Shown in pieces: positions 44,062 through 55,469 of a DNA stretch of 64,000 nucleotides (the first letter of the stretch is position 1; each line of letters starts with the position of its first letter). Both the position numbers and the translations under genes were made by a program. Origin of the DNA: Rhabdophis nuchalis (lineage: Eukaryota; Chordata; Lepidosauria; Squamata; Natricidae); the NCBI GenBank assembly GCA_039707465.1, contig CM077649.1, forward strand, positions 17,007,001-17,071,000, given 5' to 3'. Below the pieces are notes generated by a model. The model was given only the letters and a program-made list of their open reading frames with translations, did no database searches and had not been told where the DNA came from.

Positions 44062-45010
44062 AAAGATAGAGATTACAAAGGGAACTAGACAAGGATGTCC
44101 ACTATTGCCATTATTATTTCTACTGACACTAGAGATTTTGAATAGAGAAATACGACAAAATAAAGAGGTAAAAGGTATGAGGATCAAGAAAGAAGAATAT
44201 AAATTATGAGCGTTTGCAGATGAATTGGTGTTTATTATGGAGGATCCAATAGAAACAGGGCAAAAGCTAGTTAAAATAATAGAAGAATATGGAGAAGTAG
44301 ATTAATAAAGATAAAACAAAAATTCTGGTGAAAAATATGACCGAAAAACAGAAAAGAGAGTTGATGGGGAAACTGGACATACAGGTGGTGAAAAAAGTGA
44401 AAATTTGGGTATTCAATTAACATCAAGGTGTGTAACACTAAAGGAGGATAACTATTACAAGGTGAGAAAACAAATAGAAATAGATCTAGAAAGATGGAAA
44501 AGCCTACAATTATCATTGATGGGAAGAATAGCAGTAGTAAAGATGAATATATTACCAAGATTGCTATATCTATTCCAAACAATGCCGATAAAATTAGAGA
44601 AAAAAATTATTTGAAAACATGAATAAAATAGTGGGGAAACATATATATGGCAGGGAGAAAAAAGCAATAATTAATATAAAAATGTTGCAAGATGCAAGAA
44701 TTTGAGGTGGATTTGGATTACCAAACTGGGAATTGTACTATCAAGCAGCGGGACTAGCTTGGATGAAAGAATGGATTTTATTGAGAAATACAAGATTATT
44801 GACATTGGAGGGTCATGATTTGCAACTGGGTTGGCATGCTTTTTTGTGGTATGATAAAAATAGGGCACATAGCTATTTTTAAAGACATTATGTAAGGAAT
44901 GGATTATTAACAATATGGGAAAGAGTGAAAGGGAAACATTATTTAGAAATACCAATGTGGCTTTCAACAATGGAAGCATTGACACATCCAAATATTCGTA
45001 GTGTGAAAAA

Positions 45011-45384
45011 TATTATTAGAGACAAAAGTCATATTGAGAAATGCCTTATTGCTCAATCAAATTCAGATGCATGTTGATGGAAAGTAAAATTTAAATCACT
45101 TCAGAAGTTCTCTAAAATTCATAGAAAGTGTATTTTATTCGTTAAAGTAATGTCCATGTCTGTTAAAACTAAAGAGGTCAATCTGACTGGGATAAATTGA
45201 ATTTTCAGCTAATGGTTTATCCTCCTTTTCACACCCTTGCCTAGATTGCAGTCATTCTTCTCTTGAATCTTAACTAGGTGCTTGCTGTTCCTTTGAATAC
45301 AGCAAGGATCAATCTCAAAAATGTTGTTCTTACTGATTCAGTGTATCCTCCTTTACATAAATTTCAACCTGTAGCCCATACAGG
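45011..45384. other. unassigned DNA
   Basis: The first bases may extend the L1 segment (RSVKNIIRDK at 44998-45027). Otherwise nothing is recognised. Confidence 0.4.
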
Positions 45385-45392
45385 ATTTGGAC

Positions 45393-45573
45393 CAGTGGTG
45401 GGTTTCTGCAGGTTCGCACCTACTCGCGAGAGCCGGTTGGTGAAATTTAGAGAACTGGTGAGAGGGGGTTCCACCGATGTACCTGGAAGTAAATCTGGCC
45501 CGCCGCTGCCAGTGACCCAACGGGAAGGAAAGGAAAGGGAAGGGAAGGAAGGAAGGAAGGAAGGAAGGAAGGA

Positions 45574-45633
<60 letters not shown>

Positions 45634-45809
45634 ATTTATCATCACAATTGAGTCCAAAATTTTGGTTGCTAAGCAAGAGCGTTGTTAAATGAGTTTCACC
45701 ACATTTTAAAAGGTGGCCACTCCCACCCTGTCACACGACTGCCAAGCCACGCCCACAAAATAGGCCACGCCTACAGAGTAGGTTCTAAAAAATTTGAACC
45801 CCCCCACTG
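45393..45809 (+). mobile_element. hAT-like element with internal microsatellite, copy 2
   Basis: Starts CAGTGGTGGGTTTCTGCAGG and ends TTGAACCCCCCCACTG. The perfect duplication ATTTGGAC lies at 45385-45392 and 45810-45817. It has the same arms as copy 1 (GAGAGCCGGTTGGTGAAATT, ACCTGGAAGTAAATCTGGCC, GGCCACGCCTACAGAGTAGG). Its GGAA/GAAA tract spans about 45528-45634. Confidence 0.95.
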
Positions 45810-45902
45810 ATTTGGACCCATGAAGAGGTGGGCTGCACTTTCTTTATCTCTAACAAAGGGTTCACTGGTTCTGAGCCTCTTTGGGAGAGAAATGAAGCTT
45901 CA

Positions 45903-46262
45903 AACATGCTTCTAATCAACGCAAGCAGCTCCAGTAGTGTGGTGGTGCACTGGCAGCCTGCAGAGCCAGCAGCAGAGTCAGACAGTGAGGAAGTTGGGGA
46001 GAAACATGGGCTAGTGCTGGAGTCTGGGCAAAGTTTGGACGAGGGCTTTGCATTGGAGGCAGAGAGGGAGCCAGGGCCATCTGGGAGTTATGCACAGCAG
46101 GAGTGGCACGGATCACAACTGGGCCAGCCAACAATCCAGAAAGTTAGTTATAAATGGATACCATGGAACAGGGGCTGGTGGATGCCCCAGCCAGAGATCA
46201 GAGCTATGGGTTTGCCCAAACCCTTGCGATCATGCAGTGGCCCACCACGGGACCCATAGTTT
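45903..46262 (+). other. GC-rich open stretch, unknown, probably repeat-derived
   Basis: Part of a 143-codon open frame with an acidic segment (EPAAESDSEEVGEKHGLV) and no known domain. The base composition is richer in G+C than its surroundings, and the wording (CAGAGCCAGCAGCAGAGTCA) feels like squamate LTR-element sequence. There is no splice or promoter context for an exon. I do not recognise it. Confidence 0.25.
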
Positions 46263-47356
46263 GCCCTTAAAAAGTGTTAATGCCTCCAGAAATTTAGGTT
46301 TATCAATTTAAGAACTAAGTGATTTTATCTACTGTACCAAAATATTGCTGCTATTGCTCTTTTCAATGATATAAGGGTTTGTGAAATTATAGTGACATTA
46401 TTAGTCTATTTTTCACCCTTTTAGTTTAGGTGCATGGAAAGCTGGTTTATGTAGAAGGTAATTGAGTCAAAGCATATGTAAAATCTAGAAAGGGAGCAAA
46501 GACGGAGGATTTCTTTTTATGAGTATATTTTTGTGCAATGTGGTAGCACCAGAATATGGTCTGCTATTGACCTTCTGAATTCTGCCTGCTCCTTTTGGTT
46601 TATGCCCTCTAGCTCTATCCAGTCTTGGAGCTTGTGATTTAAATGTTTAGCACATAATTTGCTAAAACACTCAAAAGGCTGGTGGTCTGTTCTTGCATGG
46701 ATCATTTTTATTGCTGGTTCACAATACAGCATTCTTCTCCAACCCTTGGAAGCGAGGTAATAAGAGAAGCAGATTATATGTATTGAATGAACCCAGCCAT
46801 TGGCTAGTTCTCCAATGCTGCAAAAGGATGAGAAGGGTGGGAATGCAGCACTTCTTAGCAATTACAAAGTCTACAAATTGCAGCACTAAGAGATTGGTAA
46901 AAGCAAGCAGAGTGCTGGCCAATAGAATCTGAACACAGTCATGTAAAATAGTAAATCCAATAAAATGAGAGGTCTACATATAATGAAATAAATGGAACTG
47001 AAATTCTGGTCATTCTAAAAACAAATATTTAGCAGGCTACAGGTTGCTCTGAGTGCATTGTTGTCTTCAGCATTAAATCCTTATATAATAATTGTAAATA
47101 TACCTGGTCAAAGATATACATGGTATTTGTGTTTAAACCAATGTGTAAATATTTTATTATATAGTTTAGAAATAAATCCTGATACAAAGCAGGCGTAATT
47201 CTATTTTTTTCTTTTACAGTATACATTCCTCAAAACAGAAAATGTAAATACATAGACAGTTGCTCTCTTCATCCCATAAAGAGCACATACTCCTGGCCAA
47301 GTTAAAATGCTATTATCAGCTCCTGAGCCCACATAATGCTACACCAGCATAGAACT
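46263..47356. other. unassigned AT-rich DNA
   Basis: Frames near 46517-46861 lack domains. Nothing recognised. Confidence 0.4.
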
Positions 47357-47364
47357 TACTAGCC

Positions 47365-47552
47365 CAGGGGTGGGCAAACTTTGCAACTTTAAGTCTGAAG
47401 GACTTCAGCTCCCAGACTTAATTCTTGTCTGAAACTTTTTTCTTAGATTTGTTTCTAAGAAACTTACCTGATCGTTGCATAGAGCAGGGGACTCCAACCT
47501 TTGCAACTTTAAGTCTGAAGGACTTCAGCTCCCAGACTTCTCCAGCCAGCAG
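47365..47552. mobile_element. hAT-like element with two left ends in tandem
   Basis: CAGGGGTGGGCAAACTTTGC... (47365-47419) and CAGGGGACTCCAACCTTTGC... (47485-47550) are both left arms of the palindromic family, in the same orientation, with 65 bp between. Flanks TACTAGCC (47357-47364) and AACTAGCC (47553-47560) match at 7 of 8, which suggests the whole block moved as one unit; this may also be chance. Confidence 0.55.
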
Positions 47553-47560
47553 AACTAGCC

Positions 47561-47930
47561 CAAATTCCATCTCCTATTGTGCCCTAGGCAAATGCTGGCA
47601 AATTATGCTGCTCTTATGATATACACATATTGATGGATTCCACCAACCTTGTTCTGTTCCGTTCTTTCATACATCACCAGTTGATGGAATATCTTCTCCC
47701 ATTCATTCCCGTAAAGATGTTCGAGAATTGAAGCCAAGGAAAGAGGCAAATTTTGCCCAGGGACTAGACTGGTTTAGCTATGATTCAAAACTTGCCATGG
47801 AGTGTGTGTGTGCCTCTTCTGATGTGGTACTTGCCCTTTAGAATCAGATTCACATATGTGTAGCTCCTATTCTAGAAGAATTCTGATTGTATTTAAAAAT
47901 GTATATTTCTTCCAAATGTATATTTTTTCC
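47561..47930. other. unassigned DNA
   Basis: Nothing recognised. Confidence 0.4.
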
Positions 47931-48093
47931 AAGAAAAAAGAACATGTAAGGTATATATAAACTCAATACATTACAAAAACATTGTCAAGTGGCCAATAAA
48001 CAACCTAATCTGGGAATAGGTTGTTTATTGGCCACTTGACAATGTTTTTGTAATGTATTGAGTTTATATATACCTTACATGTTCTTTTTTCTT
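47931..48093. repeat. perfect inverted repeat, 76-bp arms, 11-bp loop
   Basis: The arm 47931-48006 (AAGAAAAAAGAACATGTAAG to CAATAAACAACCT) is the exact reverse complement of 48018-48093 (AGGTTGTTTATTGGCCACTT to GTTCTTTTTTCTT). The loop is AATCTGGGAAT. The arms contain no recognised transposon termini, and I found no flanking duplication. A transcript would form an unbroken 76-bp hairpin. Confidence 0.95.
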
Positions 48094-48804
48094 TTCATGT
48101 TTCTTTTCTTTTACAACTGTATAAACCACCCAGAATAATATGCATTTCTAATAATATGCAATTCTAATAATAAATAAACAGATACATTTCTGACAGAGCT
48201 CTGGCTTTACATCACAATGATGCTACCAAGAAGTTCATTGTACTGGGTAAGAAGGGACTCATACAAATTAATTCAGCATTTTAAGGGATGTTCCATATAG
48301 TTTCATGTTGTAAGGTAGAAGGAGCAATGTTCATTCTGTAGGTCACTATCTCTGTGTTTAGGAAACAGATTGGGAGGATATAAAGAAAAACATAGTTTCA
48401 AGGTGTGGCTGCTTTCCAATGCATTCATTTCCAGCTAAGCTCAGTTTTCACAGGAAGACAACTTCCATTTTAAAAAAAATTGCTCCTGTGGGCCCTGTAA
48501 GAGTGAAAATGGAATTCCTGGCTAGGTCTATTTGAGTTGGCATGCTCATGTAGCTAATTAGTGTAATTCAGTTTAAATAAATATGAACTCTAGGTGAAAA
48601 TAATAAAGAAATTGATACTCAGATGTGGAAAACTGAGGAATGAAAAATACTACTTAGTTAAATAAAATTTAAAAGATTTTAGATTGTTCTGATTTTTAAA
48701 TGCCTTTTTTAATTCCTGATATTGGCTCTGGAAAGTAGTATATGTGTATGTCTGTTACTCTTTTTCTTGCATCACGCTTAATTCTGAGCATAAACAGAAC
48801 TTAA
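48094..48804. other. unassigned AT-rich DNA
   Basis: Nothing recognised. Confidence 0.4.
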
Positions 48805-49150
48805 AATATTAGAGTTGGAAGAGACCTTGGAGGTCATGTAGTCCAACCCTCTGCTTGAGCAGGAAAACCATTTCAGACAAATGGTTATCCAGTCTCTTCT
48901 TAAAAGCTTCCAGTGATTGGGCACCCACAACTTTTGAAGGTAACCCATTCCACTGATTGATTGTTCTCACCATTAGAAACTTTCTCTTTAGTTCTATGTT
49001 GCTTGTCTCCTTGGTTAGTTTCCCTCCATTATTTATTGTCTTGCCTACTGGTACTTTGAAAAATAATTTGACCCCCTTATCTTTGTGGCAGCCCCTCAAA
49101 TATTGGAACACTGCTATCATGTCTCCCCTAGTCTTTCTTTTTCCCTAGAT
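48805..49150 (-). mobile_element. older CR1 LINE 3' end
   Basis: Plus-strand GAGTTGGAAGAGACCTTGGA, GTAGTCCAACCCTCTGCTTG and AACCATTTCAGACAAATGG mark the 3' UTR. The minus-strand frame reads MIAVFQYLRGCHKDKGVKLF, SNIELKRKFLMVRTINQWNG, LDNHLSEMV. It is more diverged than the 12, 32 and 39 kb copies and has no pentanucleotide tail. Confidence 0.85.
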
Positions 49151-50284
49151 TAGACATGCACCGCACACTATTTTTCCAGACATAACTATGATGCTCTTGA
49201 ATTTGGCCAATGTATCACCACATCACAGTTTGTAAGTATAAGTAGACTGTAAATCTCATCTTCCTTATGACTGCCACTATTAATTTATAGCTAATAAAAG
49301 TTACCCATTCCTTTATTTCAAGGTATCAAGTTTAAATTCTACATATGTTTATTAAAAAGTAAAGTCCATTGAATAAAATGTATGCTACATCTGAATAGCA
49401 TGCAAAGGATTATACAGTCAGCTACAATGAATAAAACTGTTTACACACTCAAAGTCACTTCACAGAGCATTCATTTAATAAGTAAACTTGGATTGACCTT
49501 GGAAAAAATATTTTGAAATCTTTACTGTTAGTAAAGGAGATTTACTATATGAACGACTCATTTCTTGACTGAGTGGCCTTAATTTTTCTTACCAACAAAG
49601 TGAAGCCATACCATTATACCCAAACCATGCCAGGTATAAGCGTGCATATGTGCTCATTTTCATTTATGTAAAACTCTTACATAAGACTTCAAAGACCACA
49701 AGCCTTTGAAAATATGGCTATGCTCCCAGACTTAGGGAAAAGTTGGTTATTGTATTTTTCTTTTAGTCATTTAATGTGTGTTTTGTCCAGCCATACATAT
49801 TCTTTTCATTTTAAATGTTTTATATTCTTTTAATTATGTAAGCCACCATGAGTCATTTGGGAGTCAGGCAGCCTTCTCAACCTAAATAAATACATATTTT
49901 TGTGGTGCTATATTGTCTTGTGGTGCTTTGAGGATGAGAAAACAAAAGGACAAACTTCTGTGGGATCACAGGATCCTCTAATAATCTAATGAACTTGATT
50001 TTTAATCCTCAAAAGCTTATCTTTGCTGTGATTTTGGTAAAAATGAACAATGCTAGTGTTCTCACAAATGCTATTATATAAATGCCAAACAGCGTATGAT
50101 GATCTGTGTGTACTTTGTCAGACTATATTGCCATGGCAACAAAACTACTTTTTTGAAACTCAGCCTCATAGTCAATACTTAACAGTATAAGGTTGTAGTT
50201 TTAGTATGTTAGATAAATTGCTTTATTTCAGACAAGAAAATTTATGTCAAAGTCTGCATGCTCCAGTTTCCTGTGATCTGTGCC
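49151..50284. other. unassigned AT-rich DNA
   Basis: Nothing recognised. Confidence 0.4.
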
Positions 50285-50339
50285 CATACATACATACATA
50301 CATACATACATACATACATACATACATACATACATACAT
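50285..50339. repeat. CATA microsatellite
   Basis: About 13 CATA units. Confidence 0.95.
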
Positions 50340-50675
50340 GATAGGCATTGACCGAGTACGATTTTATAATTCAGCTAGTATTTCACCTATTTCTTCAAGG
50401 ACATAGGAGGCAGCTGCAACATGTTTATGTTACAAGTTCAATCCTAGCTTCAGGTCTTTCTCTAAACTATAACTTATAAAGAAGCTAGAAGAAGAACATT
50501 AATGACTGTTAAAAAGGCGGATTGGATATATAGGCACTGTTATTTCAGATCTACTTTTATATTAAAGTACCTTATGCTGATACATAAGATTCTGTTGTTC
50601 TTATTAGATTCCATATCTTCCTAAATCCAGATACAGTTCTAATGTCTGCTACAGAATATTATGTCATATTGAGCT
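50340..50675. other. unassigned DNA
   Basis: Nothing recognised. Confidence 0.4.
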
Positions 50676-50744
50676 CTGCTGGCTGGAGAATTCTGGGAGT
50701 TGAAGTCCACAAGTCTTAAAAGTTGCCAAGTTTGGGAACCTCTG
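50676..50744. mobile_element. right half of the palindromic hAT-like family
   Basis: CTGCTGGCTGGAGAATTCTG, GAGTTGAAGTCCACAAGTC, GTTTGGGAACCTCTG match the right arm of 61239-61373. No left arm or duplication is seen. It lies 15 bp before the next hAT-like element. Confidence 0.7.
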
Positions 50745-50759
50745 TTGTAGATCCTAAAC

Positions 50760-51184
50760 CAGTGATGGCGAACTTATGGCATGCATGCCAGAGGTAGTAT
50801 GCAGAACCCTCTCTGTGGGCATGCATGCCACCGGCTGCTCTTCTGGTTTCTGACATGTGCATGCATGCTGGCCAACTGGTCTTCGCATGCGCCAGAGTGC
50901 TGGAAATCTGAAGACCAGCTGGCCGGTGCACATGCACATGCCAGAAAATCTGAAGACCACTTGGCCAGCACACGTATGCGCATTAGCCAGCTGGTCTTTG
51001 GGTTTTCAGTGATCCAGTGTGGGCAAAGACCAGCTGGCTGGCACACATGCGCACACTGGAAATCCAAAAATCAGTTGGCCAATGCACACATGCACACCAG
51101 CCAACTTGTCTTTGTGTTTCTGGCACTCAGGCACCCACACATTCCAGTTTTGCCACTCAGTGCCGAAAAGGTTCGCCATCATTG
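50760..51184. mobile_element. hAT-like element, CAGTGATGG family, perfect 8-bp duplication
   Basis: Starts CAGTGATGGCGAACTTATGG and ends AAAGGTTCGCCATCATTG. The direct repeat TCCTAAAC is at 50752-50759 and 51185-51192. The interior is built from diverged repeats of a GACCAGCTGGC / ACATGCGCA motif on both strands. Open frames across it are by-products. Confidence 0.93.
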
Positions 51185-51409
51185 TCCTAAACTTAGCTAA
51201 CCTCTTAAGGGCCATTTGATGTGCTTGGAATGAAAAGATTCTTATCTTTTTCTTTGAAAATATGTAATCAAATGTTTGGGTTAGGTTGGGTCCCAACACC
51301 AAGACTACAACTCTTATAAATAATTAAAAACAACAAGAAAAAAAGAATCAACAGCGGCCTCATCAGTATCCTGGCTCAGAGACAGGCCAATCATTTTTTT
51401 CATTTCATT

Positions 51410-51500
51410 TTTCATTTTATTAAATTTGTATACCACCCCATTCTCCCAAAAAGGGACTCGGGGCGGTACACAGGAAAATAAAACCACTCATATACATAAA
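51410..51500 (-). mobile_element. L2 LINE 3' tail
   Basis: CATTTTATTAAATTTGTATA, AAAAAGGGACTCGGGGCGGT, ACACAGGAAAATAAAACC: the reverse of the L2 hairpin and tail, truncated soon after. Confidence 0.8.
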
Positions 51501-51746
51501 AACAATCAGACACCTGTTGTCTTGGATTTCTCCAAAATGAGTCAATGATAAATCTATCTCCATAAAAAAAAACCCACCCCAACAACAACAGCCTGGGTAA
51601 AGGATGAGCCAACCAGAAACTGTTCTTTTGGAATAACTTTGAAATAGATCAATTGGAAGTCTGCCTAAATGAAGCATCAATCAGGAGCCATTCAGTCTGA
51701 AAGCTAGTTCATCACTGTTTGTCTCCGGCCATTAAAGCCTATGCTG

Positions 51747-51923
51747 CAGTGGTGGGTTTCAATTTTTTTTAGAACCTACTCTGTAGGTGTGGCCTATTTT
51801 GTGGGTGTGGCTTGGCAGTCATGTGACAGGGTGGGAGTGGCCACCTTTTAAAATGTGGTGAAACTCATTTAACAACGCTCTTGCTTAGCAACCAAAATTT
51901 TGAACTCAATTGTGATGATAAAT

Positions 51924-52002
<79 letters not shown>

Positions 52003-52207
52003 CTTTCTTTCTTTCTTTCTTTCTTTCTTTCGTTCGTTCTTCCTTCCTTCCTTCCTCCTTTCCTTTCCTTTCCTTTCCTTCCCATTGGGTCACTGGCAGC
52101 GGCGGGCCAGATTTGCTTCCAGGTACGCCGGTGGAACCCCCTCTCACCGGTTCTCTAAATTTCACCAACCGGCTCTCGCAAGTAGGTGCAAGCCTGCAGA
52201 AACCCTG
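51747..52207 (-). mobile_element. hAT-like element with internal microsatellite, copy 3
   Basis: Opposite orientation to copies 1 and 2. Starts CAGTGGTGGGTTTCAATTTT; the far end GCAGAAACCCTG has lost about 5 bp of the terminal repeat. The perfect duplication CTATGCTG lies at 51739-51746 and 52208-52215. Its TTTC/TTCC tract (about 51926-52080) is the longest of the three copies. Confidence 0.95.
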
Positions 52208-52215
52208 CTATGCTG

Positions 52216-52797
52216 GTATAAATTTGAATGAGTCTTTTTAAAGGACAGATTTTGATCCTAATTGTGACTGAATAAAATATAATTGGGTAGAATAAGACAA
52301 CATCTTAACAAATCATCATCTAATGCATAAAATCACTGAGCTGTGTGATTGAATTAAACAAACACACCATAGATTGGCTTCTCACGTATGGAGTTATCCA
52401 AGAAATAGGGATCCCCAGAAAAAAGGAAAGGATATTATGCTGAAACAAGACAAAGGAGAGGATGAAGGAAAAGGGAAAAGAAAAAGGAGGGAGCAAGCGA
52501 GTGAGCGAGAAAGAGAATATTTTTTGAACCCAAGAAAGGTCACAAGAATTTTGCCAAGGGCATAGTTGGTTTACATCCTTTTCCCCTGGCATCTACAAAG
52601 AATGAAATAGGTTAAAAGCCAATCCTGGCTATTTCAATAGGACTTGCTCAAAAAAAAAAAAGAATTTATGGCTGAGAAAATATGCATACAAAGCAAAGGT
52701 CATATAACAGACAATGTCAATAAGCAGACTGGACTTGAAGATGCCATTTGTTCTGGTAAAACTTCTGATGAGTCAGTTGGGAACATTTTTAGATTTT
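52216..52797. other. unassigned DNA
   Basis: A purine-rich stretch lies at 52440-52520. Nothing recognised. Confidence 0.4.
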
Positions 52798-52802
52798 GTC
52801 AT

Positions 52803-53323
52803 TGTTAGGATATTTATCCTTATGTTGGGTTGACAATATATATAAGCCAGTATTCTTAAAGAGTATATGTAGCTTTAAGAAGTACATTGAATTCTGATTG
52901 GCTGTGCTTCTCAGCTCTACCATATAAGGAAGCTCAGGTACACAGTTCACTCCCTTTTCGATTCCTTTTGATTCCTGTGCTTACTGTTTGCCGCTGAGGA
53001 GCTGAAGCTGAAGACTGAAGAAAGAAGAAAGTATTTGTTTTGCATCACTGTAAGATAACTCTGTGTTTGGTGAAGGACTGTTATTGTTTGAGAAGTTAGT
53101 ATCACTGGTCGGAAGAAGTATTTTAGTTGCTACAAAGTAAAGACTATTTATTTTCTTACTATCAGAGTTTTAGAGTTTGTTTGTGGTTAAAAAAATGTAT
53201 CTCTTTACTGTCCGGTGTATTACACTATTCCGCATTTATTTTCAAACAGGGGTCTTTATTACCCCTAACACTGTTTATGGGACCAGAGTTGTAACACTGG
53301 TTCTGAACCCAGAGTTGCTAACA
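52803..53323 (+). mobile_element. LTR retroelement terminal repeat, copy 2, with 5-bp duplication
   Basis: The LTR proper (TGTTAGGATATTTATCC to ATTACCCCTAACA) spans 52803-53270. The next 53 bp begin CTGTTTATGGGACCAGAGTT (TGGGACC could be a primer-binding start) and end GAGTTGCTAACA. GTCAT flanks the whole block (52798-52802 and 53324-53328), as in LTR element insertion. CCAAT-like GATTGGCTGTGC and TATA-like CCATATAAGG are present. No coding region remains. Homologous to 33787-34235. Confidence 0.8.
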
Positions 53324-53328
53324 GTCAT

Positions 53329-53833
53329 GTTTCTAGAGACCCAAGTAATAATGTAATCATTTACCTTTCCCCAGCCTTTAACAGCAGCATCAATTGTGCC
53401 CATTGCTGAAAAATAACCACTTCCCATTTAGTTAACTGATGCAAAATTCAGATTCAGTTCATGTTTAGGGTTTTACATTTACATTTCTAAAATATTTGGG
53501 TGACAGTATATCTCCCACATTTTCTATATGCATATTAACTATTCTTTTAAAAACCGTGTGACACAGCCTGTCTGCCACCAAGTAAGATTGGAATTGAGTG
53601 TCAAAGTATAGGTGGTTTTCTGTGCTATCATTCCAGTTATAGAACAGCATTTTCAAGTAATCCACTTTGTCATACAAATGTTAAAACTGTATTCAGAGAA
53701 GGGCTATTTCTGGTTGCTGGGATTTTAAAATACTTTGCCCAACACTGAACATTAAAGTTTGTGATCTGCTCTGATGTGGGAGAAATTAACAACATATATG
53801 CTATCTTCTTTATCTCTGATGAGACTTAGATTT
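53329..53833. other. unassigned DNA
   Basis: Nothing recognised. Confidence 0.4.
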
Positions 53834-53886
53834 GGATATGCCAGAAGTGTCAAACTCAGGATCCAGGGGCCGGATCCAGCATGTGA

Positions 53887-54020
<134 letters not shown>

Positions 54021-54455
54021 TTTTAATTTATAACCCGCTCTCTCTCCCCGAAGGGACTCGAGGCGGGGCACAGGGAAATTAAAAATACAATAAAACCACA
54101 AACAATTACAATATTAAAACGAATTAAACCAGCCCTGCGCTAAAACCCATATAAACTAAAACTAAGCTTTAAAAATCCCTTAAAAACAGTTTAATTACCC
54201 TAGGCCGGCCAAGCAGAAGAAGTGTGTTTTTAATTTTTGTCGGAAGGAGCGGAGGTCTGTAGTTGTTCTAATATCGGGGGGAAGGTCGTTCCAGAGGGTC
54301 GGACGCGCCACAGAGAAGGCCCTTCCCCTGGGCGTCGCCCGCTGGCATAGCCTAGTGGACGGCACCCGAAGAAGTCCCTCTCTGTGGGAGCGAATCGGCC
54401 GCAGGGATGCATGGGGCAGGATGCGATCCCGCAGATAGCTAGGTCCCGTGCCATC
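54021..54455 (-). mobile_element. L2 LINE 3' end nested in hAT element
   Basis: Hairpin CCCCGAAGGGACTCGAGGCG at the left. Minus-strand coding blocks include DGTGPSYLRDRILPHASLRP, RGRAFSVARPTLWNDLPP and LRSFRQKLKTHFFCLAGLG. 5'-truncated at about 54455. Confidence 0.9.
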
Positions 54456-54848
54456 TAAGGTACTTAGATGTGGCTCATGGAGCCATGCTGGAAACAGTGA
54501 AGGACTGGCCTGAGGTGCCTCTGCCAGTGAAAACTGGCTCCTGAGCTCCATTTTTGACTGCCATGGCCTTTTGCAACTCTCTGCCAGTGAAAATGGAGCT
54601 CGGGAGGGTCACACATGGCCCTCCCAAGTGCCCTTTTCACTGGCAGAGGATTGCAGGAGGCCATGGCAGCTGAAAATAGATCTCATGAGCCAGTTTTCAC
54701 TGGCAGAGTGCTCGGGCCACCAAAGGTGCCCCCAACAGGAGTGATTTTGAGCTGGCCATGCCTAGCTCCTCCACCCTAGCCTTCTGAGGTCAAACACAAC
54801 CCTGATGCAGCCCTCAATGAAATCAAGTTTGACACCCCTGGGTTATGC

Positions 54849-55469
54849 TGAGATTTTTTATGAAGGTTCACCTTAAGTGCAACTTATTCTCAACTGTTAC
54901 TGAGCTAATACTTGAATTTGGTTTTGCTTGATGGTCCTCGAAGTTCTTCACAAGTAAATTAAGTAGGCCCAGAATTATAAAGTCTTTCCCATACTGCTTT
55001 TAATCACAGCATCAACGGCATTAATTACAGTGACTTTTAAAACTACTGTCATCAATAGTAACAAATATTTCTAGGACATATTATGCTATTTGAGAGAAAA
55101 ATAGACAGAGCACAGTTCATTAGAGGTTTCAATATAAGTAAGTTCAATCTGTGGAAAGAGGGGTAACGATCGTTTTGGAAGTTATATTTATTTTAGCTGG
55201 ACTTTTAAGGAACGTGTTTCCAATTAATCAACTTCTATAAGCCACACAACTCTGGCACAGGATGGATACCAATGGATGGCAAACCCTATATGCTGTTAAT
55301 AAGATGAACAGATAAGTTCAGTTTCACTGGACTCTTATGTATTGTTATGGCAATTTGAAAGTACACAATATCTTATTTTAGAGCCACAAAGAGCTCATGT
55401 TATGTTGTTGATGAAGTATGTTTTCAATACAGCAAAAAGAAAAATTTTATAGGTCTGTAGAATATTGGC
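54849..55469. other. unassigned DNA
   Basis: Nothing recognised. Confidence 0.4.

Larger units (their letters stand above)
43312..45010 (+). mobile_element. L1 LINE reverse transcriptase part, inverted relative to its 3' part
   Basis: The plus strand reads SIMAERMKRLLNECIHIDQN, GFLPKRQIRDNIQIVLNTLE, [hAT insertion], FYEAHPEKQMVLFLDAQKAF, DNVNWQFM (RT motif A), [L2 insertion], EITKGTRQGCPL (motif B), LTLEILNREIRQNKEVKGM, AFADELVF (the usual FADD is FADE here), then frameshifted and stop-broken GIQLTSRC, DLERWKSLQLSLMGRIAVVK, GFGLPNWELYYQAAGLAWMK and SHYV/LTIWERVKGKHYLE. It ends at ALTHPN. Stops (for example after KEEYKL), a frameshift near 44300 and the changed catalytic Asp make it inactive. 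Confidence 0.87.

Noticed and set aside
50716..51302. Overlapping frames up to 139 codons around 50.7-51.3 kb
   Set aside because: They cover a hAT-like element with defined ends and an 8-bp duplication; internal diverged repeats keep several frames open.
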